Assembly (NCBI GenBank): GCA_023846275.1
Contig: CM043874.1
Location: 30,601,630-30,665,629 of the forward strand
DNA length: 64,000 nucleotides
Direction: 5' to 3'
From: Vanilla planifolia
Taxonomy: Eukaryota > Streptophyta > Magnoliopsida > Asparagales > Orchidaceae
Below the pieces are notes generated by a model, which did not search any database, was not told where the DNA came from, and saw only the letters and a program-made list of their open reading frames with translations. Position 1 is the first letter of the stretch, and each line of letters starts with the position of its first letter. The position numbers and the translations under genes are program-made. Shown here piece by piece: positions 34,613-47,249 of this stretch.

Positions 34613-37600
34613 CTCATCATGAGTCCTCATCCATTAACATGCCATGATTTGACAAAGTATCCAAACTGGCCTATTGTGTCCCCATCATAACACTGAGTGA
34701 TGGAGAAGGTATGTAAGGATCTTGATATGGCTTTTATACAAAAGTGTCATAGAATAAGGGTGGTATGTGTGATACAAAATTAATGAAGGAAGCACTTGGG
34801 TGTTGTTCTCTCAAACATAAGATTAGGAATGTATAAAACCTATTATAGGTGCATGAGTATATATCTATGATTTTCATATTCTAAGATATCAACAATGTCC
34901 TTTCTTTATAGTTTAGGCAATGAGTTGAGTGTGGAATAAATGAAAAACCAAGAAATGAGAAAGAGAGGGGAGAAAGAGATAATAATCAAAATCAAAAAAT
35001 GGAATTCAATGAAATGCTTCTTTTCATTCATATTTACTTCTCCCCTTGATAGAATATTATTACACATATTTATTACATTACAAAAGAGATATTTTAGTTC
35101 ATACATATGTATCTTGTAATTTCCCACATTGGTTGCCACAAACAAGTGGGAACTTGCACCCACTATGCACACCAATGTTTGTGTGACTCACTTCATAATA
35201 TAGGTGATGTGTGCTACACTCATCCACCATGAGTAGTTATGCACCTAAGATGCACTACTTCTCATTGAATAATGATTGTTTTTCTAATTTTTTCATTAAA
35301 CTTAATTTTCTTCCTTGAATTCTCCTTCATATTGAATGGTTAAATAGTTTGTTAAACTTAGAATAGATATCCTAGTTATTTGCACCTCCTTTTGACCAAA
35401 ATATTGTTAAATCTTTTTTTAAATATAAGTAGATTCTCTAATTGCATTGTCGTATTTTTATAGAAAAATAATTTTTATTGCTTGATGGTAGTAAAAATTG
35501 CATTGTGAAATGTATGTAGACTATTGGTCATGGGTGCCATGTCATATGACACCAAAAAGGATCTAAAAGCACAAGTCCAAACCCCTAATAGACTAACATC
35601 AACATTGTCATATAAATTTAGAATAAGCTCACCAATCATAGAGGATGCCACTAAGGTGCATAGATGAGTGCACATATGCACAGTGTTGACACAAGCAATG
35701 TTGAAGGGCACTTGGAGTTGCATAATTAGGAATGTGAAAGTGCATGTAGAGATGTGGACAATCATTGTGGAGAGCAAGTATAGCATAGGTGTAAGAAAGG
35801 TGCATCAATGTGAGATGGGAAAGCAAATGCATGTGAGCATTGCACAAATGTAGGATGGATAGTGAACAAGAGCAAGAGCATGCAAAATAGTATGTAAGGC
35901 AAGTGTCTTGATCAAGTCATTATGCGATTACTATGATTATCATCTTTGTTTGAAAGGAGCTATAAGAAACTTATGACAAGAGATAGATGACATGTTTAGG
36001 AAAATCTATAGTACATGATAATGGATTTGGGATCTCCAACAACCATTGAAGTGGGGGAAGGTAATGAGAAAGTTGGGTTCTTAGTGAGAATTAAAGAAGG
36101 GAAGGCTCACCTCTTATTGCGGGGTTTAATAAGCATGTATTCTTGATTAAAAAAAATTTAGAATTCTCAAATTGATGGCCAAAATCGAAATCCCTATTTT
36201 CATTAATTTATAATGCTTAAAAAGTTATGAAAAGAAATTATAATCAAAAGTGTATAGATAAAAATAACCTCTAATCTAATAAATAACAATAATAACAAGA
36301 AATACAAATAAATTAGAAAGTTCATAAAAACAAATATGGATACCTCATTGATTTCATAAATGACCAATTACAACTTAAAAATAATAAATAACAATAACAT
36401 AATCCAACAGGAGCTTATACAAGACTTTATGATAATCTGGTTTACATTTTATTGCAAAATTGTATCTTATATATCCTAAGCTTCATTGAATTAACTTGAT
36501 GTTCTCCTTCAAATGAAATCTATCCTACATCAATCTACCATAACATAACAAATTCTCTTGCTGAGTTATGCTCCTAGTGTATTTTCATCAAACTAGACAT
36601 TCATCTCTCCAAGTCCTTCTTAATGAATAAAACATAAAGTTTAGGATAGTTCTTCAAGTACATAAAAAAATCTAGCAGTAACAAAATAACTTTTAGGAAT
36701 AACATTAGATAAGAGGCAATAATTAGAATACATAAGTAAATAGATATTTAAGAATTGATCAATAGGTTTGTCACTTTGCATCTAATTCATTTCCATGTGC
36801 AAGTCTATTACAAAGTAGAGAGAACTCAATATCAAAGAGTTCTTTCATGTATAATGGCAAATTTACAACATGCATAGTAATACCCATACTTCATGATTCA
36901 AAAGCCCTCATATGAAAATTGTTGAACGGTAGAAGGTTCACACCAATAATTAGGCACTTAAATCAATTTTTTTTAAGATAAAGTTTATTTCATTGATTCA
37001 ACATGCTTATAATTATTTAGACTCAATTTGTTACTAAATTAAACTAAGAATGTAATAAATATCATTTTTGAATACATATAAAAAATAATAATATACATAG
37101 ATGCACCCAAAACATTTTTAATATTTTTAATGTTAAGTTTATTGATTGCTTCAATTTCTTTTAAAATAATTTTTTGATCTTTAACTTTTTTGTGACATCC
37201 TCTGGGAGCCATTTACATCAGCATAATATGTTATTTTTGTTTAATATAACAAAAATAATGCTTTCATTTCAACACAATTTAATTTTCATATGCTAAGACT
37301 ATCGATCATAACCATATGTGTTCAATCTTCAAAGAAACATTGCTACAAGCATACTCAAGTACTTCCAATTTAGGACTTCAAAGTTAGAACCTTTAGAGTG
37401 AAATACTAAAGTTATTAAATAGTCTTACATATAGTATACCATAATTATAACTTAAGCATGTCTAAAATAAGATACATAAACATGATCATTTCTTTTCCTA
37501 AACCTAGCATACATCTCAAACCAACTCCTGAGTGTCCATGCATCAAACTAGTATACATAAACTAAGAATATATAAGCTAAGCCACCATCACAAGCTTATA

Positions 37601-38983
37601 AGGAATAATAACATATTCATAGCATGTAGAATAATAAAATATTAGGTTATGACACATGAATGGTTGTGATTAAGTATAATCATCTACACATGCTTTAATA
37701 ACATTAGCATAAACAATAATCACATGCCCATTGCGCTTTGATTTCTCTTATGTTATTTAATTTGAAACTTAATAGCAAGAATTTTTATTTCCTTTTACAC
37801 AAATAAACCATTCTATTATCAGTATACGCGTATATAACCCTTCTATTATAGGACACTCTCCTATCTCATAGGGTTTCTTCTTACCCTTACTATTAATAGG
37901 AGACTAGCTTATCATACTAGTATTAACATAACATTCTCCTATCATGCTTTTTTATTATAGTCATCCAATCCTCATATGTCCAAAAAACAAAGTTTATGAA
38001 ATACACATCATACTTCACTCAAAAATTCAGATATCATCAACCTCTCCTATTATTCAATCCCTCATCAGCTGATGCCCATCATATGATCATTGATTCATCT
38101 AAAGAGTATATAATAAAGAATTTCTCCTTCTTTCTAATTATTGGTTTGTTTGATTTCCTAATTAACATGTTTATTAACTACCTAAACTTACTAGCATGCT
38201 AAATTCAGATTTCCTTCACTTGGAAAACTTAAGCTACTTATGGTCCATCCAATAGCTCCAATGACTATCATGCTTATGAGTTCTCTCCCTTATAACTCTC
38301 TCAACATGCATGTAACCCTCAAAACCCAATACTTCCTAAGGTTGAAAAGGAGATTTATAGAAAAGCTTATCTTAGTCAATAGCTAGCCTAATCTTCTCTT
38401 CAAATCACTTCTTCCTCAAGCTTTCAAGCTTGACTCTAAAGCTCTCCTCCTTTCTTCCCTTTTTTTCATGCATATTATAGCCATGTGAGACACTCAAAAA
38501 GTTTCTTAGGTCTCTCTCTCTCTCCACAACCATCATGGCATCTCAAGAACCTTTTTGGATGGTGCCACAACATTTTGCTTTCTTTTTTGTTGGTTTTAAA
38601 AACTATTTGTTCTATTTTTTTATAAAACAACAACATGCTCACAAGTTAGATAGTCAATTAAAACCACATAAGAAAGTAAGCTAATCATTTTTTAAAGCCA
38701 ACTTGTAAAATCACAACAAAGTGATATAAAACTATAATTTTGCTTATGAAAAAATAAGGTTCATAAATGATATATTGCTACTAAATAAATACTACAAGTT
38801 CATCTCTAGCAAATAAAACTAGCTATCATAGCAACTAATACAAAATGATAATATAAGAACAAACTATTAAACATAAGGTCAATAATATGGAATAAAGTCA
38901 GGTTAGTGAGCATGTAGATGACAAGGAAGGTGATGGATAAAGAGATGGGTTTAGCATCACGAACATCTCTCTAGGTTAGAAGA
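34613..38983. other. 4.4 kb of AT-rich DNA without recognised genes
   Basis: The region 34900-35350 is laid out like a retrotransposon LTR (purine-rich start, then 'ttacttctccccttgatag') but has no partner. The segment 35475-35853 is open in overlapping frames on both strands but is not protein-like. Near 37840-37960 the word 'ctcctatc' recurs. A short (TC)n run lies at 38512-38525. Confidence 0.4.
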
Positions 38984-39503
38984 ATGGTAGTTTTAGACTC
39001 TCATTCTATTGTAATTCCCCTGTTTGGTGTCTGGAAGACCAATGGGAGATTTTTTACTTTGGACACTCAAACTGGCCCAATGGGTGTTTGTTCTCCTAAT
39101 CACTCATATATAGTGGTTTTGGAGGAACATGCTATGCCATCTCTCTATATAATCAAACCAATATCAACTTCTTGAGAATATGTTTGATAAAGAAAAAATA
39201 AAAAAATTAGTAACCCCTTTCAAATTCTCATTGATTTGGAAGTTTTCATATGGAAAACCTAGAATGGTGATTATAAGGAAAGAAGTTTTGAAAATTAGAT
39301 TTAAGGGTTTCTTTATGATAGGATATCTGGACCCAAAGCATGTACTAATATGATTCTCAATGGAGGATGACTGCCTACAATGTTGGTTAAAAAAGGTGTA
39401 GAATATACTAGATTTTCCATTGAGGGTTTTGAAATGGTTATCAAATTTTAAATTCAATGTTGAACCCTCAATGATCCTTATGTGGTTTCATTCAAATAAT
39501 TAT
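38984..39503 (+). pseudogene. LINE ORF1 fragment (DUF4283 domain), cut off at the gypsy LTR
   Basis: Plus-strand translation gives FKFSLIWKFSYGKPRMVIIR (about 39220-39280), GYLDPKHVLI, MEDDCLQCWLKKV and then FPLRVLKWLSNFKFNVEPSM (about 39410-39470). These are the successive blocks of the DUF4283 domain of plant LINE ORF1 proteins. The sequence stops exactly where the gypsy LTR begins (TGTTACACCC at 39504). It overlaps the ORF1 part of the LINE at 47.25 kb, so it is a separate copy. The downstream continuation (CCHC knuckle, ORF2) is not found on the other side of the gypsy element. Confidence 0.75.
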
Positions 39504-42436
39504 TGTTACACCCTTTTAAAAAATCTTCCATTTACTCACTAGCATCAACTATTGTGACATCGTTGCAACTAGATTCAGTGATTACACCTTTTTCTGGTCC
39601 ACACATGACCCTTAGGCATCTCTCCAAAACATGTCAAATCACTAATATTGGTTTATACAAGTTCCACTAATCACTCATTTGCTATCTAGCCTAGTTTGAA
39701 CCATTGTGCAAATCCAAAGTCTCTTAAGTCACTCCAATAACTACCCAGATCACTATTTGGGATGCTATCATGGCCTAAGAGACTATAAGGTTACCCAATG
39801 TTTTACCTAAATCAACCAAGCCTAGCTTAAGGTTTATCCATCATAGGAACAAGCAAACTTTTCTCTTAGTTAAACCCAGTATCCTCCCCTATAGCTTAGA
39901 CTAAAACCTCTTCCCCTCATACAAGGCTTTACTTGAGGATTTCTTCATCCAAAAGACTTACTCCAATCATGCACAATACTCATGAAGTATTGATATTCAT
40001 GATTCGATCCTAAGTTTATATCTAGGTTCTTCATTTAATCATAAGTCTATCTATAGCATACCTTACTTGGTCTACCCTAATTCAATTTTATATCAACCTT
40101 TGATTAGAAGCTATTCAAAACTTATATCACTCCTAATTGATTTCTTAAAGTCTCTAATAAGATATAAAATCCATGTCTTTTGATTTATCTCAAATCATAT
40201 ATTGCCTATTAATTCTATATTCACTCATCTAGCCAAACCCCACCCCACCTAATTCTTACAAGTCTAGACAAATTCTCAACCAACCTAGTCAGTTTCTAAA
40301 GTATTCAACCAAGCCTTATATGGTTCCTCACTAGAAATTAAGGACTTATCTTAATATTAAAAGTCATCTAGGGTAGTCTAAAGTCCAAGTTATGCCTCTC
40401 CATGACTTAACCAAGCCATGTGGCTAACTTCACAAGAAAAAAGCCTTGGCAATGCTTGGTCATAGGAATACTTAAGGTTTTGGCTAAGTTCAACTTTATA
40501 TCCTAGTGTCCAAAGTTCTAGTCTAAGTTTAATTATGCAAGATTTGTTTTTAAAAAATTTATTGTAATGTTCTCCTATTTAAAATTAAGGATTATCATCA
40601 AGCCATAATTCAAGTTGAAGCTTATCTTGTCCAAATCAATAATGTTACTATAAACATGTAAATGTTTAAAGCAACATATAGTGATTCATCAAGAATTAAA
40701 TTTATATAGCATGATATCCTTGTAAAAATTGGAGAATAAATAAAGCATATTTGGAGCCATTCTTGGTTCATGAGTTACCTAAAAAAATTATCAAGATCAT
40801 AAACCCTTAATAACATATATTCGATTCTTAATTTCATGCAATCACTTCAAAAACAAATCATCAATTTGTAATAATTTAAAAACACGCAATTCTTGATTAA
40901 GATGATTATGCTAATTTAAATCATCTCAAAATCCACAAAATTATTATATTGCATGCATCAATAACAAATCTCAATATTAGAAAGCATCTAAGAATAAAAA
41001 CCTAACAATAACCTCTCTAGAAAGTGGAGAAACTAAAAATTTGTTGATTTTAATAAACCTTAATAAAGAGATAAATCAAGATAGTTAAAACATGCTCTAG
41101 ACAACAACCAAAAATTCTTAATTAAGGGAAAATTTCATCAATTTATCACTTGTATTCATGGAAAGGAGACAATCATTCAAAGTATAATAAGATTTTACAT
41201 CATCCATAAACAAGATAGCCACTTAATTACTCCTAGATTAGTTAAGCTTAATCACATTATCTTGATGTTCATCCAACCTTGTGATATGAGTAAAGGACTT
41301 CACCAAGTGCAAGATTTTCTTTCTCTAATTCACAAAATTCATCTTCCTCTTCTTGCTAATTGGAAGTTCTTCTTCCTTTCCTTGCCTCAATTAGACTTTT
41401 AGATTAATTAGGAAAACATTTTATACCAAATGGCCACAAACCTTAATCCTTATCTTATGATTCACTATTAGGATTAAACCATTATAATCTAATAGTCCAA
41501 ATTCCTTTAATCCTATAGTAATCACATCTAATCATGCTATTTTCTAACCCTTAGATCTAGGGAACCATATTTCCAATGTTTGGATCAATAACTCAATTAT
41601 AAGACTCAAGTTTTTAATATCTTTGCATTATACCAACATTTTATTATGAGATGAGTTAAATATGCTTTTATTGATTAATTGTTTCTCTAATCTTAATTAT
41701 ACTATCTAGCATTCATACATGTATAATACACTATGCACCTTAATTGCCCATCATAACCACATGATTCCTGTGTCTAATATTTCTTTTAACTTGATCATAC
41801 TTATATAATAGTGCTAATTATATTATACAATATATTAGCTTTCTCTTGCTCATTGGACCTAAACTATTTTCATTCTCTTATTATTGTACTAATACATTTA
41901 ATGACTTTTTACCTATATAATCACTCTATTACATAGACTAACTCTCTATTTTCTACATTAGCATCCTTTGTACGATAGTGCAATTGATCTTGTATGGTCA
42001 CTAATTAAGTTTTGTGCCCAACTTCATTCCTTCTCTAATTTAATCATATTATTATATATACTTATATCATACTTGTATAGTACTAAAACTTCTTCCTTAT
42101 CTTATCAGACATGTCTAACTGTTAGCATCCACATATCATATAACCATTGAGTCATGCTTCTATAACCAAAGTTCACCTTGGTGGTCTATTCACAATTGCG
42201 CCTCGAGTGCTTCTTTTTCTTGATTATTTTGTATGATCATCCAATATTGTATAAGATAGTCACAACTAAACATTCTATCATATTTTCCTTCTCACATACC
42301 GCACAATCTTTACCATCACCATGTATGTTCCTCATTACAAGCACAATTTATAGTAGCTAGCTTAAATAATTATAAGTATTAATTTAATAAAGTTAAAAGA
42401 GATTTAACATACCTTTACTAGTAAAAAATGTGACCA
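39504..42436 (-). repeat. Ty3/gypsy LTR, left copy (3' LTR)
   Basis: It starts TGTTACACCC and ends ATGTGACCA on the plus strand. It aligns with 52709-55806 over its full length; a well-kept block is 39880-39965 against 53255-53340 (AAACCTCTTCCCCTCATACA against AAATCCTCTTCCCCTCATCC). By eye about four fifths of positions agree in that block, fewer elsewhere. ORFs at 41968-42150 and 42178-42360 are spurious. Confidence 0.85.
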
Positions 42437-42900
42437 TAATTAGGATTTCATCCTTAAAATCTAGAAAATAGCCTTAGCCATTTCCAACAAACCTCACTTT
42501 TCACTTCTCAGGTAACCTCTTGTTTGTCATGATTGTTACAAAAACTTTTGACCATAAGTAGACTCTGATTTCTTAATTACCCGACGCTAAACTCCAAAAT
42601 AAGCACTACCCACTTCTAATATAACACATTTGACTTTAACTAAAAATCCTCAGGCTTTTCTTAAAGGACATGTGATGGGTTAGTTATATATTTCTTCAAA
42701 TTAAATGTATGAAAAATATCATGTATCCCAAATAGAGTATCCAACAACTAATGTCTAAAAGCCATTAACCTAATCTTTTCAACAATTTGTTAAGTGCAAT
42801 ATACCTGGGCAACAATTTGGAAGCCTTTCTAAATTTAAATAATCCTCGAATTGAGCTAACCTTAAGGAAACGTTATCTCCAACTTCAAAACTAACATGCC
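42437..42900 (-). pseudogene. Ty3/gypsy polyprotein C-terminus (chromodomain-like)
   Basis: On the minus strand FEVGDNVSLRLA (about 42860) is the usual post-integrase block. It is followed by a PSHVL block and by NNHDKQEVT with a trailing RLF near 42470. In the Del/Tekay lineage this region has a chromodomain-like fold thought to guide insertion. Stops occur throughout. Confidence 0.7.
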
Positions 42901-43790
42901 TATGCTTATTATCAAAGTACCTTTTTTATGGTCTTACATAATTTGTAGTCAATCCTATAATCTATGAATATCCTTTGTAGTCCCCTCTATAATTTGTGTC
43001 TAAAGGAATTCCTAGACACACCCTCAAGAGACCTACAACACCAACCATACAAAGTTTCATATGCACCATGCCAATAGCCAATTAATACCTATTGTTATAC
43101 ACAATTTCTATCAATGGCAAATGCTTAAACTAGTTTGAGGTGTACGAATACACACTAAATCTCAACAGATCTTTCAAAGTATAAATTATCATCTCTAATT
43201 AACCATTAGTTTTGAGGATGATAAGCTATGCAAAATCTAAGAATAGTACCCATTACTTGATGCAAATGATTCTAGAACTAGGATGTGAAGACCACTCTTA
43301 GTTTCTTATGCAAACAGATTATCTGTTGCACATAAAGCTTTGCTAGTTTACCAATAAAACCAATCCTCTTCACTACTAAAAAGTGAGCCAATTTAGTCAA
43401 TCAACCACCATAACCCAAACAACATGATAGAATTACCTAGTCCTTGACAAACTTAAGACAAAATCAATATTGATTTCATCCTATTTCCACTATGGTATGG
43501 CCAAACTTTGAAGTAAACCATAACATTTTTTATGTTTCACCTTAACTTTTTGATAGATCAAGCATTTGTGAACATAAAATGTCACATCCTTCATTAAACC
43601 TCACCACTAAAAGTAGGGTTTGAGGTTCCTATACATCTTTGTTTCTCCAGAGTGAATTGTCAATCTATTATCATGAGCCTCCCTTAGTAAGCTCTCTTTG
43701 AATCTTTGATGCTGAAGGACATGCCAATGACCATGATAAACTAGAATACCATCTTTCAAGTAAAAGTTCTTGAACTCTTCTTATTATAAC
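42901..43790 (-). pseudogene. Ty3/gypsy integrase remnant
   Basis: Reading down the minus strand, the sequence gives KDGILVYHGHWHV, EAHDNRLTIHSGETKMYRNL (HHCC zinc-binding region, about 43650-43700) and MKDVTFYVHKCLIYQKVK. Next come WK-DEINIDFVL (catalytic core start), VVFTS, GTILRFCIAYHPQN and finally GAYETLYGW. This is the order of a Ty3/gypsy integrase. The 'DFV' Asp is kept, but stops and lost spacing make it dead. Confidence 0.85.
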
Positions 43791-43919
43791 TGAGCTATTC
43801 TTGAAGCTATGTGTCATCTTGTCGAAGTGTCCTCAACTTATCAAGCCAAACAACATAAATAGAAAGAGAACTTAGCTAAGCCACTAGGGACTACACTGCC
43901 AGCTGATCTTAAACCTTAA

Positions 43920-44340
43920 GGAAATCAAATATGGTATCTCTCTCAAAGGCCTTGCTTAAAGCATCAACTATTAATTTGCTTTACCTACATAGCATTTGAT
44001 TTTTAACTCATATTCCTTCATGTGTTCTAACCATCATCTTTGCCACAATATCTTGAGTGCAAAGACAAGTACTACCAACTCCAAATTACATTTAAGGTAA
44101 TGACACTCATGAACACACAACTATTTAGAGGCATAAATCACAACTCAAGTCATTCTACATAAGGATACCCCTAAGCCATTGTGTGAAGAATCAGTGAAAA
44201 CCTAATAGTGCTTATCCTACTTTGACAATATCAACACTAAGGATGAACTCAACCTATATTTTAATTTAGTAAAGCACTATCCACTCAGGACAAACCAAAA
44301 GAATGCTACTTCTTTCTTAGTTAATTACATGAGGGGTGCT
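43920..44340 (-). pseudogene. Ty3/gypsy RNase H remnant with an internal deletion
   Basis: Minus-strand blocks VFTDSSHNGLGV (about 44170), VVIYASK, LELVVLVFALKI and WLEHMKEYELKIKCYVGKAN follow the family, ending VDALSK near 43950. Between FALKILW and the WLEHM block about 30 residues usually present (the YG...FTDHKSL region) are missing; the junction is near 44040. A frameshift precedes VDALSK. Confidence 0.8.
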
Positions 44341-45120
44341 ACAATTCTAAAGAAGTTAGGCACAAACTTGCAATAATACTCTACAAGGACTAAAAAGCTA
44401 TGAATTTTTTATATAGTAATAGGACTTCTCTATTTTGTAATAGCTCACACCCTTCTAAGATCTACTGATGCTCTTACTATACTGACAATATAACCCAAAA
44501 AGAAAACTAAATCTAACTAAAAGGAGAATTTTGAAACTTTTGCATATAGTTGCTTCTCCTTAAGTAACTCTAACATAGCTTACATGTTTAGCATGCTACT
44601 TTATGGTCCTAGAGTACACCAATATGTCATTAATAAATACAATGAAAAATAGATCAAGATAGGCTTAGAAAACACAAATCATAAGATCTATAAACATCGT
44701 AGGTGTATCAGAAAAACTAAAAGGTAAAACTATGAACTCAAAATATCCACATCAAGTCCTACAACTGGCTTAGGGAATCCTCCTCTCTAATTCTAATATG
44801 ATGATATCCATATTGAAGATCAATCTTTAAAAAGGCTAATGAACCTCATAGTTGATCAAGCAAATCATTCATGTAAGGTAGTGGATACCAATTTTTAATA
44901 CTCTCTATATTCAATTCTTGATAGTCTATGCACATGGTCAAACTCTTATCCTTCTAACTAACAAAGAGAATAGGGGCTCTTTACATTGAAGAATTGGGCT
45001 TGATTAAGTCCTTATTAACCAAATCTTACAACTAGACCTTAAGCTCTTGATGTTCTAATGGAGCCACATGATATGGTTTCGTAGCAGTAGAAATGGCTCT
45101 GGGCCCTAAATCAAGGTAAA
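44341..45120 (-). pseudogene. Ty3/gypsy reverse transcriptase remnant
   Basis: On the minus strand YHVAPLEHQELK (about 45070), RAPILFV, MCIDYQELNIESIKNWYPLP (44885-44935), LLDQL, KIDLQYGYHHIRIREED and GYFEFIVLPF follow in order. Next are VFINDILVYS (44610-44640), LLKEKQLYAKVSKFSF, LDLVFFLGYIVS and, in the RT-RNase H linker, SFLVLVEYYCKFVPNF. The catalytic pair FIDD reads FIND, and many expected Gln/Arg codons are stops. All landmarks of the family are still recognisable. Confidence 0.9.
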
Positions 45121-45500
45121 ACTCTAGCTCTCTTATCAATGGCAAACTAAGCAACTCTTCTAGAAAAACATCATGATAATCCTTCACAATAATAATATCC
45201 TATAACATTGGTGTCATAACATTGGAATCAGATTGAATGCCAACCAATCAATACAACCTCTACAAATTAAAGTTAAAGCCTAAAGGGTTGATATCATAGG
45301 AATGTGATTGTTAATTCCTATGATATCATAGTACATAAGGTCAACTAAATCTGGCATCCTAATATGGACCTTCTTCTCCTAATAATCAATTACCACACAA
45401 TGCCAAGTCATTTAGTTCACACTTAATATAATTTCAAATTCCACAAGAGGTACACAAATAGTTTAGCCTTAAAGCCATCATTAAGAAAAACAAGATGTCT
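45121..45500 (-). pseudogene. Ty3/gypsy protease-RT linker and protease remnant
   Basis: The block DVFLEELLSLPLIRELEFYL (about 45110-45170) is the usual linker just before reverse transcriptase. Farther up, DLVDLMYYDIIGIN (about 45300-45340) and CIDWLAF correspond to the end of the RVP_2-type protease (DFDVILGMDWL). The D-[ST]-G active site was not located. A perfect 15-bp inverted repeat (45289-45303 / 45314-45328) lies inside. Confidence 0.6.
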
Positions 45501-45781
45501 TCTGACTTTAAGCCTAGTTAAAACCTCCTCCCCATAGGTAACTTCACCATCAAAGGAAAGTGCAACTAGCCATTATCACCACTAACTATCTCCTAAGAAA
45601 TTTTAGATATAAAGAAATATGATGTAACAATATCAAATAGCACAATAACAATAACATCAATAAAAGCATACTAATAATGGCATCAAATGCCTTTAAAGCT
45701 TTTTTCTAAATAAGGGCATATTTGAGAAGTTGTCCACCTTATGTTGCTCTTGCTATGCTAAATCATCATCTAACCCTGTAG

Positions 45782-46650
45782 AAAATTTGTCTTCTTATGC
45801 CTAAGCTTCAAACAAGCAAAACAGACATTCTCTTAATATTTACAAATACTTATATGCCTTCTGTCATAATGCAAACTTCTTGCGGCCTATTTCTTGGGTT
45901 GATATGATTGACTCTTACTAATAAGTTAAGCTAAAATAGGTGACACCTAACCATTTCCATCATATTTATTCTATTATTTCCTATCATGGGACTTATCATT
46001 TCTCTTATTTCTATAATATTCAAAAGTTGTCCTCTTTTTATTGTCCTATGTTAGGCATCCATATTATGCACAACCTACTCCACTGACCTAAACACATCCT
46101 CCAAGTCACAAAATCTAGAAACTCTTATCACCACAAAATGTTTTTAAAGTGATATTCTAATCCATCTAAGAAGAGCCTATAGTAGTGCTATTTTGATGTC
46201 ACAAGATTAGATGCATATCTAGTCAAGTAAAATGGGATACAAAATTTGACATTGACATTCCACCCTACCTCAAGTTGGTCAACTTCCTAAAAATTTGAGC
46301 TTTATTTATCATAGGTACATAATAGTCTCTAAAAGAAATCATAAAATTCTCCCATGGTACCTCATTGTTTGGGGTATCTCCAAACATAGTGTGATGCTAC
46401 TCACATCAACATGTAACTACCTCACCATCCAATACTAAAGCTATAAGAATGACTTTTCACTTTGTTAAGGACTATAATGCATCAAATAGCTCTAAGATGT
46501 ATGTTATCTAATCAACAATTACTACTGGGTCTAAAGAACACACAAAAACAAATGGCCTCATCTGTATGATACCTCTAGCAAACATTATGTATGGGAATCA
46601 AAGCTAGAGCTACTTAGTCTAACATGGGCTCCTCTTTGTAATGCTCTACT
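45782..46650 (-). pseudogene. Ty3/gypsy gag remnant with zinc knuckle
   Basis: Reading down from 46650 on the minus strand: RPFVFVCSLDPVVIVD, LELFDALQSLTK, VPWENFMISFRDYYVP, then LRKLTNLR-like text and GGMSMSNFVSHFT (about 46215-46260), the retrotransposon gag domain. A knuckle at 45782-45823 reads C-F-A-C-L-K-L-R-H-K-K-T-N-F, that is CX2CX4HX4C with the last Cys changed. The gag would have packaged the element RNA. Confidence 0.8.
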
Positions 46651-47249
46651 TATGCAACAACCCCTATACCCATCATTGCATTTGACCAATCATCCTTTCA
46701 CTCTATGGTTTTGATATTCAAACAAGGAGTCATAATCCCATAATCTAATCACCAATCTTATATTGTGTCACCTATAATGTACCAAGCTCTCTTATCAGAT
46801 GGTTATCCACATGACTCAGGAACCTATTCATCCTAAGCTATAGTAATTTCCCAACTATATGGCACATACAAGGTACTAATATAACATGTAGCATACAAAT
46901 AATTTGCATGAATAAATTATAATATTCATCATTTAAACTGATAAAGAATCAACATAAATGATAATGAAGTATCTAACAATAAGTTTATCAAATAATTTTG
47001 ATACAATCAGAGTCCATCAATAAAATCTAATACAATATGAAAGTTTAATTATTACATCATTAAATTAAAGGATCAACTGGGCAATAAGGATAAGAAGATG
47101 AATAGAGTAGAGAAAACAAACAAACAAGTAAAGTAAATTGCTAGGAATAGCTAATCTAGGTAGGTAAGCTCCACCTTTTCTATTTAATATTCTATTCAAC
47201 AAGATCAAATTTTTAAGTTCCTACACTATTGGAACAATGGATCATTAGC
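46651..47249 (-). other. Leader of the gypsy element, left part
   Basis: This is noncoding sequence between the start of gag and the inserted LINE. By position it is the inner part of the 5' untranslated leader; the rest lies at 51546-52690 beyond the LINE. Confidence 0.5.

Noticed and set aside
41968..42360. Two 60-codon ORFs
   Set aside because: They lie inside the gypsy 3' LTR, and the equivalent region of the other LTR does not preserve them.
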